From Prostheceraeus crozeri (lineage: Eukaryota > Platyhelminthes > Polycladida > Euryleptidae), in assembly GCA_907163375.1 (NCBI GenBank), contig CAJQUW010011254.1:186001-250000 (forward strand): a stretch of DNA of 64,000 nucleotides. The letters are read 5' to 3'. The position numbers were made by a program, and so were the translations under genes. The notes beneath the pieces were generated by a model that saw only the letters and a program-made list of their open reading frames with translations, did not search any database and was not told the DNA's origin. Shown piece after piece: positions 33,970 through 45,817 of the stretch. Position 1 is the stretch's first letter. Each line of letters opens with the position of its first letter.

Positions 33970-35347
33970 CTCATGTCAAACGCTCAACACAAGTGTGCGG
34001 TGATTATCCAAGTATTTTTTGTTATACACTTAATCTCAGTTCATTAACTACCGTTCCCCTAAAATTAGATGAAAAGAGGTTGAGCGAAGCATGGGATGTC
34101 TGATTTTTGAGTGACTTCCTTCTTCCTTACACGACAACTTTGGTTATCGACCTCAATAGGATAGTAAGCAGCTGCGTCGGAGCATTATCTCATAATTTAA
34201 GTTCAAAAAGTACTAAAACCGCAGAACATCAATAATGATGTGAAATGTGACAACGAAGGTCTTACATTGAATATCTAAACAGAATGACAACTATTAAGTC
34301 AGTGAATTTTTGTGCTTGTTGTAGCACGTTTGTAATAACGAAGTTCCTGATCAATTCTAGTTTTTATCCTTTACGAAGGAAGAGATGAAAATTCGGATCA
34401 TCCATATTGTCTTTCACTAACCTTTCATCAATTCTATTAAGTTTGTGAGTTTAAAGGAGATCCATACTTCTGTTCTTCAATTAATTTTTCATCTTTTATT
34501 TTCTATTCGTCACAGGAGGGCAAATAATTGAGACATGACTGTAAAATGTATTTAACAAGCGGTGAGTCATAAGTAGAATAGCTATGCTCATGTAATCCAT
34601 TCTACACAGTAATGAATTGTTATCAAACATGACCTACAGTAATAATTCTATATTTAACCAACAGTTATTCATGTAAAAATAATGAAATTCAAATTTCCGC
34701 GACTGCATTTCCGTCAGCTTTTCTTCATTGCTGCATATTCGAAAGTATTGTTTATCCTTACTCTGCAACAATTTTAAGAAAGAGGAAATCGTTATTTACT
34801 CATCAAGATAAAACTTTTTGAAATCCAAAAACAACAAAAACATGCTTGCTTCGATTTCCCTTTAGTAACAATTTGCTTTAGAGAAAATTGGAAATTTGTT
34901 TTCTCGCAATAACACTTCTTGCATGTTAGCTGAAGCGAACCCGAACAACTTGTGTAGTATGAGACGCTTGAAAATTTTTAGGAATTTTTCTATTGTAAAA
35001 TCATTTCGATCTTAATAGACACGTCATTCCTGTTTACGGACCAAGGACATTGAATCAGCTTCATGTGGAACTTCGTGAAATCACACTTCACTCGTCTGCA
35101 TCTTATCTGAATTCAACACCAATGTGAAATACGGAAACACAGTGGAATTAACAGATGAATTATCGTTGAAGGCTTGCAAGTGCCAGTTCGGGAATTGAAT
35201 AGAAAGATGCTCTCAGACTTGAACAATTTAAGCACGGCAGCCGTAGATGCTGTGTTTTGTCCTACATTGACTCATCATGACGGCTCGGAAGGGCCCAAAC
35301 TTTGACATTTAGAAAAACTGAATCAGTTGATGGACTGTGCACAGGCT
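33970..35347. other. No gene seen
   Basis: AT-rich, with only short open frames. Nothing supported. Confidence 0.4.
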
Positions 35348-36003
35348 CATAGAGTAAGTATGTTAAGTAGAATGGTAACTCCGCATTTATTAAATCCCCA
35401 ATGTGTATACACTTCCGATTTTATTAAATGAACTCAAGTGAGATACAGTCGGAATTGTTTCAAAATGTGAGATATACACATATAGGCAGTTTTTAAGAAA
35501 TTACAACGGTATTGACTGATAATGATAGCAAAACAGAAGGAAATGATATTATTTTACAGATTGTCCGTGTCATGACAGCCTTGGAGAGGTAATATTTGTT
35601 AGATTGGCAACTCGATGACCTGCTATTGCTTTCATGAGTTTGAAATATGAAATTTCAGCCAACAAAGCACGAATAATATCGCGATTTTTTCATGAAGACT
35701 TCCATTGTAACACGGCTCATGAAATTCCCTTGATAATCAGCATAATTTCCGCCTAGCTAGGATGCTTATTAGCAAATAATCATTCATTTTGATATCCAAC
35801 TTGTTGTATACTACTTACATAGAGGAGTCATCTCGATAGTATAAAAATTGGCAAAATTTTGACATTTTTAAGAACTGCTCAAATAATTTTTTGGACCCGG
35901 GAACGTTATCTCCACAAGAAACTGAATCTTTTCATATAAAAATTTTCACTGTATACAGATACGTTTTTGAGTCGACACTCTACCTATATATCCCTACTCT
36001 ATG
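35348..36003 (+). mobile_element. MITE family M1, copy 2
   Basis: CATAGAGTAAGTATGTTAAG at the left and CCCTACTCTATG at the right, with a perfect 8-base duplication CACAGGCT (35340-35347, 36004-36011). This copy fixes the true ends of the family. It is about 190 bases shorter than copies 1 and 3, so it has internal deletions. No coding frame. Confidence 0.95.
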
Positions 36004-36011
36004 CACAGGCT

Positions 36012-36742
36012 GCTCATTTTTTCCGGCCAATCGAGATATCATAAACATGTTTTGGACTGTTTGGAGGCGTACTAGCGAGTCATTGTGGGACGAAAGGAGC
36101 TATTGAAAGTCATTGAGTCATGTTTTTTGGCTTGCTACGCAATCATGAGAGACATTCGAAGTTCTCATGGTAATGCAACTTTCAAAACTTTCGAATATGT
36201 TATCTGTGATAAGATGTTAGGAATGAGATTATGAGATCTTACGTGTGGGTGCAGTGAATTCTTATTCATGTTGCAGCAGTCATAATCAGTCTAATTATAT
36301 TTTGGTGCATCAGAGTGACCTGAATACAAGAGGAATTGCAACAAGAACCACAGGAAACCATGTGAACTCATAAATCAAATCGAAATCACGCGAAGATTAT
36401 ACACGTGTACATCCACGTAAAGCGAAATTACTAAATTTGTATGATTGAAAATTTTCTCTAAATTTAGTTTTAAATAACGCAATTAGCTTAACACAAACAG
36501 TTGATATTTAATAAGAAGACAGAACATCGAAGAGAAAAACTGCAGAAAAAATCAAATATCTATAAAAGAAACAAATACAGTAAATACAGGAAAGGTGAAA
36601 GTGTAAATTTTGACTGATTGAACTTTTTGCATCGACCTATTTTTCTCACTTTTTGCGTCAAACATTGAAGAAATCAAATTGTTTGTTTCAGGATCTCTTA
36701 CTTTTCTCTTTAACTCCCACTTCATGCCCTTTATTCATCATA
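36012..36742. other. No gene seen
   Basis: AT-rich spacer between two MITEs. Nothing supported. Confidence 0.4.
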
Positions 36743-37475
36743 CAGGATGCGGCATAAAAAACGTGACTAAATTTTAAAGTAGCATAACTTTCTAATAATC
36801 CAACAGAAATTAACAAATAAGGTCTAATTTTGAAGCCAATACACATCTTTATTATCATAATCAACGTAGCAGTGGTTGCATTTGAGGATGAGAGTATAAT
36901 ATTCATGCAAAGTAGAAGAACTCGAAAGCCAAGAAACTAGATGAAAAGATGAAAAGAGCCACGACTGAATGGAAAAGTGAGCCTACTTCCAATTCTTCAC
37001 TTAAAAGAATCATCATGGCGAAGTCTTTCTGTTGCAGATGATCGCACAACATCAATTGGGTGATGACTGGATCAACCCTCAGCAGAAGAGCCTTGTAACC
37101 GAACGTTGGAAATTTCGTATTTTCCTGTTTTATTTCTTCTAAAGGCTCCATGTCTACACTGTGTTTCACTGTAGACAACCTAAGCGCTAGCTGTGTAATA
37201 AAATAGTTTGCAAGAATTGCATTTAAGTTCTCCAACAATGAAACAAAATTGGTTTATCGAAAATTAGAAAAATGTTATGTAAAACTAAATTATGTTGACT
37301 GTGATCTTTTATGAATTATTAAATTCATGCTTATCAAACAATTTGATGCCAAATTTCACGAACTTTAATATAGATGTGAATTGGCTTCAAAATGAGACCT
37401 TATTGGTTAATTTCTGTTGAATAATTAGGTATTTATTCTACTTCAAAATTTAGTCACGTTTTTTATGCCACACCC
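36743..37475. mobile_element. TA-type MITE with about 105-bp inverted repeats and an internal open frame
   Basis: The left arm starts CAGGATGCGGCATAAAAAAC; the right arm in reverse reads AGGGTGTGGCATAAAAAACG, and both continue GTGACTAAATTTT. They are flanked by TA at 36741-36742 and 37476-37477. The arms match to about 36850 and 37370. A minus-strand frame of 111 codons (37238-36903) crosses most of the interior: STVKHSVDMEPLEEIKQENT, GYKALLLRVDPVITQLML, QQKDFAMMILLSEE. An acceptor-like TTTTATTACACAG precedes 37190. It is not a transposase. The VDPVITQLMLCDHLQQKDF pattern is faintly like a CARD helix pair, which is a weak guess. Confidence 0.75.
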
Positions 37476-37812
37476 TATGCATGTCAATGTTAACCACAGA
37501 AAAAAAGAGATGCGGCAATTGCCTCCACCATATCAACCTTGTTACAGCCCTGTTACACCAAATTCACCGGTATTCAGTATTAAAAGGTAAACCTAAATGA
37601 TTAATCATCAAATGAAGTGGAGACATAAAATCTTCATTTCTATTGGCCAAGAGAATTTGCCAATCACAGAAAGAGACAAAGTTTCAAATACTTCATCCAG
37701 AACTTTACTTGACATCCACTAAAATAAGACACGAAAGAAATGCTTTCTGGAGTTAGTATTTTGAAATTGGCATTGTAAACTTGTTTCAATAAGTGATAAT
37801 TTAGACCCTGAG

Positions 37813-38142
37813 ATGAAACAATTTATCCTCAGTGTCACTTGCCTCTCATTGATGTTTGGATTACATTATTCTCAAATATTACTTGAAAATGAACCCATGT
37901 CATCGTATGTTCGTTCCAATGCTTGCACACGCTTTTATCCTTGCGTTTATGAATTGAAGAAAGTGAGGACAAAATTCATCCCTGATTGTTTTTTCGGCTG
38001 GCATGAACATCCATACAAGTATCCTGCAATGCAGTTTTTCAAGAAATCAACATCAGAATGTCATTTCTTCTCTCCGCAGCCTAAAAAAGATTGTAGTTGC
38101 TCATTTCCCACTGATGCGGATTTTGTAACAAATTTTCAATTG
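37813..38142 (+). CDS. Signal-peptide exon of a small Cys-containing secreted protein
   Basis: ATG at 37813 opens 110 codons: signal peptide (MKQFILSVTCLSLMFGLHYS), then a mature part with Cys in NACTRFYPCVYEL, PDCFFGWHEH, SECHFF and KKDCSCSFP. A consensus donor GTGAGT at 38143-38148, in phase 0 after FQL, suggests the gene is spliced. Without splicing it would end at 38166 (117 residues). I found no clear downstream exon before the hAT composite at 39084. Family unknown; venom or toxin likeness is not claimed. Confidence 0.6.
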
Positions 38143-38253
38143 GTGAGTCGTTTTCCTGTGATTTAGGTATATTATATGTTTAAGGATATTAGTAAGAGCA
38201 ATGTTCTAAATGCCAAGCTCGAAGTTCAGGGATATAATACACTGTAAACTGTA

Positions 38254-38303
38254 GGGCACTAACGTAGGCACGAAGCCGAAATTTCGTGCCAGTTAGCGCC
38301 TTT
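38254..38303. repeat. Short hairpin with GGCACTAAC arms
   Basis: GGCACTAACGTAGGCACGAA pairs with TTCGTGCCAGTTAGCGCC around an about 8-base centre. A related GGCGCCACTAGGCACTAATAG follows at about 38330. Possibly the core of a small foldback. No gene. Confidence 0.6.
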
Positions 38304-40133
38304 CTACTGCCTCGAGTCACCAGTAGGCGCCACTAGGCACTAATAGCGATATCGTTCTCTGTACAACTTCGTGCTAACTCCCGGACTAATTTCAACTAGT
38401 ACTTTATATAATTACAGATTCACCCGAAAAACCCACTGTTTTGCTCACCAGTTATTTTAACCCTGGTACTTTCGTCTTCACTATAAATATTACCGTAATG
38501 CGTTTTCAGACGCTTATCTTTTCAAACCTGAACATGTTGCGTCATGTCTAATTTTGGATAATAGAGATGCATGGCACTTACTTTCCGCAGATTCTGATGG
38601 TGTGGCAACAATGTTTCATTCTGCCAGAAATATGTCTCATTTTCACCGTTTTCCATGGATCATTTGCTTGTGAATTTGTGTCTCTTTTGCTTGCACATGA
38701 GGATGACAATCAGATGCCAGCTGAAGCATTCTACGGAGAACAAAACTTGCAAATTATTATTTAAAAACGTGACTTTTCCACATCTTTATTTTCTTTAATG
38801 AATATTCAGGGCCAGTTTCTCTTTAAGCATTTAATACTTGAAGCAGGGTTGTTAAATTAGTTGTAACTGTATTTTCAACATCCGATCGTGTTGAAGAATT
38901 CAAGAGGGACGTCAGCAAGCTTCTACTAAGCTTCATAATTTTTTTGTCAAATATATTTGACATGCGAATTTGAAAAGCAAAATCACTGCTTGCTGGTTCA
39001 CTGGCTTACTTGTTCTCTGAGGTGAGTTACAGCAAGAAAAAATGGTGATGCATTGACACAAGATAGCAGCGGGAGCTAGTGAGCAGTGGTGTGATTACGG
39101 ATTTTCAGATTTTTCGCGCCGGAAGTATTTTTTCGCGCCATGATTAGTTGTTTTAAGAAATCGTTAGACGCTTTGTAGTATCTTTGTTATAGTGAAGAGG
39201 GGCAAGTCAATGATAACACTGAACATATTTTTCATGTACCGTAAATAGTCAAATAGTTCAATAGGCCCAAAATATGATGAATACACGTAGTCACGGATAT
39301 CTGACTGTCTTATTTTTGTATTGAGAACAGTGAAAAACTATTCTAACATTATCATAAACTATCACGATCACATTCAAAATTAAAACCTTAATCCAAATGC
39401 TTTTCAAAACAGCTATCTTATACTCATTATGATACTGCTCTATTGAAATGCTTAATTTCAATGCAATTATGATAGATACTATAAATTATAACGCTTTATT
39501 TCTAAAATATCGACAACCGTGCTTATGATTATTACAGTTATTCTAATTTGAAAATAAGTATAGACCTTCCTATTTTTCAAAACCCTTTTAGTATTCACCC
39601 ATCACATCAATTTTTTTAAAAATACATGTATTTATAAAAATTCTATTTTTTGCACAAGACAATACAACATCTTATACCCTGATGCATAAGAACCACTACA
39701 TCAACAAATTAATTACCTTCAATAAAATGAAGAAATAAAACTGTCTAACTGTATACTCGTCTATCTCAAACAACTTCAAATGATCTAATAAAAAACAATC
39801 AAGATATAATTTCATAACAATAACAACTTTTGGAAAAAATGACAGAACAACGATAACTTCAAAAATATAAAACGTACCGGTATCTAACAATTGTACATCA
39901 AGGTAAACTTTCTTGCACGCACCAGAAACAATAAATATCATTTACCGTTCAAATTAGATTAATAACAAACAGGATCACTCAAATACTAATGCGCATTTGA
40001 TTTCTACGTGAAATTGTACGATTGTACGCATTAACGAAGATAGCAGTAAATGATTTTTAAGGTTCGACTATTTTACAAAACTTTCTGGACTTAATAACTC
40101 GCATAAATATCCTAGTACGAAGATACATGGAGT

Positions 40134-41236
40134 TTAATCGGATGAAAAGCGGAAATGTTTATTATTAACACTCGTGGGTAAGTCTTTGACTGTAGCTAGT
40201 TCTACCGCCTTCCGTTTTATAACAGTTTGTGTTATCTTTTCGCTTTGCCTTTGTCTCTTTTCGATTATCTTTTCCTTTTCTCGACGAAGTTCCTCGATTT
40301 CCTTATTGTTTTTGTCCTTCAATTTAAGTGTTTCCTGGAACGTTCGTTCAGCATCTTCTTGCACTTGAACTTTCTTTTTTATCTCTTCTTCTTTTTTCTC
40401 TATCTCTGATGAAAGATTAGCCATCCTCTTACTGGCTTTCTTTTCCGCTTCCACCTCCACGAAGAGTTGTTTCTCTAGCTGAAGTCGTTTCTGGTTTTCA
40501 GAGGCATCCATTTCCTCCTGTAGTCGTCGTCGATAAGTCGCACAGGCACTATTACAGAGCTCTATCAAATTGCACGATATCGGCATGTTGCTTACAGTCC
40601 AACCTTTCGCCTGAAAACACGACTTCGTCACTACTAATGATTTGACCGTGTTTGCCGCAAGGGAATTTCTTTTTTTCGTGACGGTGTTGTTGAGGATGCT
40701 GAATACCCGTTCAACTTCAGCATTGCCGCGAGGAAGGACAAGAACAGCTTTTACAAGACGCATCAACAGTGGCCGTTTCCTACTTTTATCAACATTTTCC
40801 CAGTTATCCACCAGATCTGTTGTCGAAGTCGATGTTTCAGCTTGGTGCAGCCTCGCCTCAACGATAAGCGAATCTATTTCATTTCCAGATATCACTCCGG
40901 GTAGATGCCGAGCCAGCTTTGATATCCAACGTTCGAAACGTGAATCCTTTTGGAGTTGTGGATTGATAATTTGACATGATCGAAGAATTTTATTTTTCAG
41001 TGGCAAATATTGTATCAATTTTTCAGTACCAACCTTGAAAAAAGCTCTGACTGAATCCAAACATATCACCATCTCATCTGGAGTCATATCTGCAAATGCG
41101 CGTCTCGCTCGTTCACCCATAGCAATTTGAAAGGGATGCAACCAAATTGAATTATTATCAACATCCACTTTCCACACTTTTGAAGGAATTTTATCTGACT
41201 GAATAAATCGAACAAGCCAACGTTTTAACGATCTAT
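40134..41236 (-). CDS. hAT transposase, C-terminal half with long coiled-coil tail
   Basis: The frame is open from about 41236 (KRWLVRFIQSDKIPSKVWKV) to a stop at 40134. The first half is a catalytic-domain end typical of hAT (SRFERWISKLARHLPGVISG). RPLLMRLVKAVLVLPRGNAE, VERVFSILN and TKKRNSLAANTVKSL form the C-terminal dimerisation block. After it come about 150 more residues rich in Glu, Lys and Arg (EKKASKRMANLSSEIEKKEE, EELRREKEKIIEKRQ), a probable coiled coil, ending HFRFSSD. hAT transposases normally stop soon after the dimerisation block, so this tail is unusual. The N-terminal half (zinc finger and first catalytic residues) was not recovered upstream. Confidence 0.88.
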
Positions 41237-42133
41237 TGTTTCAGAAAACAGAAGATGGACATGACAGCCGCTACGTTGGAACAATGACTCAAAATCATGC
41301 AGAGGCTGTAAAACTTCAGCAAGAAACAACAAGCCGGTATGCTAAGCACTTCGTATTTTCATGACATATCATTTTATTTAACACTTTTCTACAGGAGTTC
41401 TGTTTTTATCATTTTCAGTTAGCATGTAACTCAAAGAAAAACAATAGACCCTGTAAAGTAAATAAATCAATAATTCTAACATATTTCAATAATTTATTCT
41501 GTGGTTTTAATGTAAAATTTGATTCCAAATGACATTGTCAATTTTTGATTACGGTACCTAAATCGAAAGACCCATAGGTCTATGGTTTCATGAATTCTCA
41601 AATAGATTGTTATTTAATGAGAATAGACCTATGTCAATGAAAGCATGGAGGTGGCTCGATTAACTCCCAGAATTGAATAGAGTAGCATTGATTGATTTGG
41701 ATAATATTTCTTCAAATTGTAAATCTTAATACTTTCTCAGAATCCGTGATAGCAAGGAATGCGTATTCTACTTAATCGCGCTTTATTGTAGATTGCTTGC
41801 AGTATTATTGTAAATAATTCCCATACACAAGTACATGAAAAACAGTAAACATCAATTACCGAAAAAATGTTCGGAGACCAGCACTATGAAGTCATCAAGG
41901 ATCCAGAAAGGATGGCGTACATCAAAATTTGTGACCCCGTGGCCACAATCTGCGTAAATCGTGAAATTCCAATTCATAAAGTAAAATAGACGATGCGTTG
42001 GTATAAGGTTCAACTGAACCCAAAACCTCGCCTAAACAGACCTCGTCGAAAGACAATATCTGGACGGATGAAATGTTGGGAATACAATAATGATTCCAAC
42101 GGCATCAGTTATCTATCTTTCATTATATATGTA
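41237..42133. other. Remainder of the hAT element, no readable gene
   Basis: Should encode the N-terminal half of the transposase on the minus strand, but I cannot follow a frame. A plus-strand run at 41870-41987 (MFGDQHYEVIKDPERMAYIK) is open for about 40 codons and unrecognised. Confidence 0.35.
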
Positions 42134-43163
42134 CAGGGTGACTCAAAAGTCTTAATCGAGTTTCAAATCAAGATTTCTCAGAAGTATTAACATTATAAAC
42201 TGAATTTTTCGTTTATGCTGTAGAGGAGGAACCAGAATTTTAGTAGCAGTTCGCATTTGTGAAAAAAATCAGGTTGTAGGTCCAACCAAGCTCATTCATA
42301 TTATGTAGGTCAAGCGATTTATCAGATGTCATGAAAAACGTCTTTCATCTAAAGCTTTTTTTCTGATTGACTGCAGCCACAAATAATTTTTATGAAATCT
42401 GATTGACTTAGAGACCTAAAAAGTATAAAGAAGTCTTAATGCACTAACGTCCATTGAAACAATAAGCGGAAGGTAAATAAGAAGCAGCAATGAAGAAAGA
42501 TAATAAAGAAGAAAGGTAAGCTAACCATGTCCATTAATGTGTGATTAGTACTTGCCATGATGGTTGTCAAACTTCTACACTAGCACATTAGCTATGCATG
42601 ACATTGTCATGCAATGTCGTTGAATTGAAGCATAGGCCTAGATATCTGTGAATTGCGACTAATTTCCACGACGTCTTTCCAACAAGATGGCGCACCGCCT
42701 CATTGGAGTCTAAAAGTCAGAGTTTCTCAACATCCAACTTCCAAATGGCCACTGGCCACTGGATCAACTGGCCAAAAACGAGCAGAGATCTGACGCCTCT
42801 TGATTATTTACTGTGGGGTCACATCAAGAAAATGGTGTATAAGAATAGGCCAACATGCAACAAAGAACTGCAAGTGAAGATTACTGAAGCAGGTCCAGTC
42901 CGTGACGAAAGTCGCAATCATTAAGACTTTCGAAAACTTCAAAAAACGCGTCATTCTTTGCATCGAAGTAAGCTGAGCTTACTTCTAGCATATATAAAAT
43001 ACAAGTCTTCTTGGAAATTCTGGTTCTTCCTCTACAGCATATACGAAATACTAGTAAACTAGTAACTAGTAATACTAGTAGTGACTAGTAATACTAGTCA
43101 TAGTGTAAATACTTGCTGAGAAATCTCATTCTGAAACCCGATTAAGACTTTTGAGTCACCCTG
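42134..43163 (+). mobile_element. Mariner-type deletion derivative
   Basis: CAGGGTGACTCAAAAGTCTT at the left; the right end is its reverse (AAGACTTTTGAGTCACCCTG). Both are flanked by TA (42132-42133, 43164-43165). The inverted repeats continue with AATCGAGTTTCAAATCAAGA against TCTCATTCTGAAACCCGATT-like sequence. A repeated TACTAGTA motif lies near the right end (43060-43100). Confidence 0.93.
42660..42924 (+). pseudogene. Mariner-type transposase C-terminal remnant
   Basis: The plus strand reads FQQDGAPPHWSLKVRV near 42677-42725 in one frame, then SRDLTPLDYLLWGHIKKMVY and NRPTCNKELQVKITEAGP in another. These are the second catalytic Asp block and the D-L-T-P-L-D-x-x-L-W-G block. Residues between are decayed and the N-terminal half is absent. 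Confidence 0.85.
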
Positions 43164-43268
43164 TACATTGAGAATCATTATCAAAAACGAAAAAATCGTG
43201 TCATCTACAGGACTCTATATAGTTTCTAGCCTATTTCAAGTGCTTCATAGTTATTTGTACAATATATA

Positions 43269-44743
43269 CAGTCCGTTTCATAAAAAGTGGATCATCCTAA
43301 AATTTGACTAAATAAAACATAAGTATGATACAGAAAGCATTGTTCATGTTATTTCATGTCCCTAATATATTTAAATGTCCTAAAATAATCTGATAAGCTA
43401 TGATACAGTAACGGTTCTTAAGAAGCCAATATTTTGTGGCCCTATCCTTATTGTCAATGACATTACCAATTCGTCTGGGCATTGATTCGATGATATCGTT
43501 GATTTTTGACTGATCTAACTTTCTCCACTCTCTTTTTAACAGTGACGTAAGTTGTGATACGCCATCTGTAGGTAGCAGTGAACGACGAACGTTACGTTTT
43601 AGAATACTCCATACATTTTCTATGGGATTCAGATCAGGAGAACGAGCTGGCCAAGATAATGTCCTAAGCCCTAATTGAGACTTGCATAAGTTGACTCTAC
43701 TACTCCTGTGACACGTAGCATTATCATCCATAAATAACCACCTTGTACCCGGGGACGATGTAAATGTCTCGGAATTTCCTGATCACTATCCTTCAGACGG
43801 ACTGATGCCTCATCAGACCAGACAACCCGATCCCATTGATTTCGCCAGTGACAATGACTCATTGCCCATCTGAGACGTCTTTTTGTATGCTGATCTGATA
43901 ATTCGACCTGAGAGGGCCTCTTACAGCTCTTGAAATTCGACTCAATAAGTCTTCTATGAATAGTGGACTTAGAAATAGACGAGTCTAGTGCAGCCATCTC
44001 AGTTAACGAGAGACTTGGATCAACTTTAACAAATCTCAAAATTAGGCGGTCTCTACGTTTGGATGTTTTGCGTGGACGGCCAGAGCCCTCTTTACGACAG
44101 AGTCGAAAATCATCATTATGCCATCGATGCACATTTGTGTAAGGGACATTTAGTCGCTTGCTTGTAGCTCGCAAAGAAAAACCTAGTTCTGGCAAGGCTG
44201 ACACTTTGCCTTTTGTGAATGCGATCTCGTTATTGTTGATTTGTGCTTTGTATTGTTTTCAAACGGTAAGAGATAGATTTCTAGATGAAAGCAATCAGGA
44301 GTGCTGCCAACACCACCGCAACGAAGTCAGGAAGCTATGGAACATGAAGTCCAGTTAATCACATGTAGCAGTTACATTATTGTTGATGAATAATGGTGCT
44401 ATACTGGCTCTGATTGACCGATTTTCTTTATTTTTGTTTTGCTTGATAGCTTTTGGCTTGTAGAACAACATATTACATAACAAAGGAAACAAATGTAATT
44501 TTATAAGAGTGAGGTATGATTTTGTGTAACATTGCTAAATGAAGATCAAATTATCTACTACTTTTTTATCTATAACAGGAAAACAACTCAATATTCATGC
44601 TTGAAATTTCCAACAATGATATTAGTAAGCACAACTGACATATCTTCCAAATTTCAGAGAAATTCGTTCAAGTTTGGCGGAGTTAGACAAAGTTGAAGTT
44701 AATGCGATGTTTAAGGGTGATCCATTTTTTATGAAACAATCTG
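43269..44743 (-). mobile_element. Tc1-like transposon
   Basis: CAGTCCGTTTCATAAAAAGT at the left and, in reverse, CAGATTGTTTCATAAAAAAT at the right, each flanked by TA (43267-43268, 44744-44745). The same left end forms the first 92 bases of the window. It inserted in the 9.9-kb hAT, 105 bases from the mariner derivative. Confidence 0.94.
43354..44204 (-). pseudogene. Tc1-like DD34E transposase with a central deletion
   Basis: Minus strand. The N-terminal part (LGFSLRATSKRLNVPYTNVH, EGSGRPRKTSKRRDR, VVWSDEASVRLKDS) ends RHLHRPRVQGG. The C-terminal part starts YLWMDDNATCHRSSRVNLC and has WPARSPDLNPIENVWSILKR. All catalytic positions (Asp, Asp, Glu; 34 residues between the last two) survive, but about 60-80 residues between the first Asp block and MDDN, including the usual GGGSVMVW block, are gone and the two parts are out of frame. 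The C-terminal frame runs on to 43354. Confidence 0.9.
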
Positions 44744-45019
44744 TATAAAGTGTGAAGTTAGACGGTGAACGGTCGGTTGGTCTGCGTGCTTTGATTGTCT
44801 CAGGTTTTTCATGAATTTGGAATGCTTATAATCGTCCGTTTTGGTCGATATTTGCATCAATAGAATCGTCATAATATTCTACACATCTTTGCATTATCGG
44901 TTTTTTCGCTCGCATCCTTACTCCTTGTCATTGTCCTTCCTTTGTTGTCAATTGCATTTGTGTCAATCTGCGCATGCCCAGTTTATGAACACATATCCAT
45001 GCTATACTTTGGTGCTACG

Positions 45020-45727
45020 ATGACAAACAGACAATTGCGGTCGGGATCTCGTGACGATTTAGCTGATGATCTGAAGGCTTTCATACTACAAGTCGAAGCA
45101 AGGCTTGCGTCTAGAATCGATGACGTAATAACTCGCTTGTCTGTCCTGGAATCTCGCTTTAATGATATCGTAATCGAGCAAACACGCCTTGACGTTCAGC
45201 ATAAGTCTTTAATGGATGTTATTTCGAAACAACAGATGACTTTAGAAAAATTTGATTTGCAAAGCCGTCAATCGAACCTAATAGTCACTGGCGTTCCGGA
45301 AAATGAAATCGTGGATGAGTTCCAGACGCTAAAAACAGATGCCTCAAAGATCAATGACATTTGTATACTGTCAACACAGGGTTTCGTGAAAGTTGACATC
45401 GCTACCTGTTTCAGAATCGGCAAAAAGACTAATGGTAAAATAAGACCAATTAAAGTAAAATTCAACAACGTTAAATTGAGAAATGATGTATTACGCAATC
45501 AAAAGTCGATGCGGGAAAAGTTGTCGTCTGCTTGGACTAGCAACAATGTTTTTGTAAATCCGGACTTATCCCTATTAACGCTACTTGAGAATGCTCGATT
45601 GAGGAAACGCTTAAAAGAAGAAAGAGTATTTGTTTTGCCCACAGATAAGATATATATCAAGAACGGAAATCTCTTCAAGAATGCCACTATCTTGGATAGT
45701 GTAAAGATTCTCCAACAACTGTCTTGA
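45020..45727 (+). CDS. LINE ORF1 protein (coiled coil plus nucleic-acid-binding region)
   Basis: I choose ATG at 45020 (MTNRQLRSGSRDDLADDLKA), since the 26 upstream codons lack similar composition. The frame gives 235 residues. About 15-95 is a heptad-like coiled coil (ARLASRIDDVITRLSVLESR, QHKSLMDVISKQQMTLEKFD). RQSNLIVTGVPE followed by IATCFRIGKKTNGKIRPIKV and KFNNVKLRNDVLRNQ is an RRM-like arrangement seen in LINE ORF1 proteins. It would bind element RNA and form trimers in the cytoplasm. No stops, so ORF1 is intact. Confidence 0.86.
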   Translation: MTNRQLRSGSRDDLADDLKAFILQVEARLASRIDDVITRLSVLESRFNDIVIEQTRLDVQHKSLMDVISKQQMTLEKFDLQSRQSNLIVTGVPENEIVDEFQTLKTDASKINDICILSTQGFVKVDIATCFRIGKKTNGKIRPIKVKFNNVKLRNDVLRNQKSMREKLSSAWTSNNVFVNPDLSLLTLLENARLRKRLKEERVFVLPTDKIYIKNGNLFKNATILDSVKILQQLS

Positions 45728-45817
45728 CTTGTAACCTTTAGTGGTATCAAATTCGACCAGCTTATCAGTGTATACTCATCCTTCGTACGAAAACACTACT
45801 CTGATTCCCTCGAAATA

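Noticed and set aside
41870-42190. Plus-strand frames upstream of the mariner derivative as a gene
   Set aside because: Short, broken by stops and within the hAT element; no family likeness.
44942-45019. Signal-peptide-like extension of LINE ORF1 (MLSIAFVSICACPVYEH)
   Set aside because: ORF1 proteins are not secreted; the internal ATG at 45020 gives the expected protein start.
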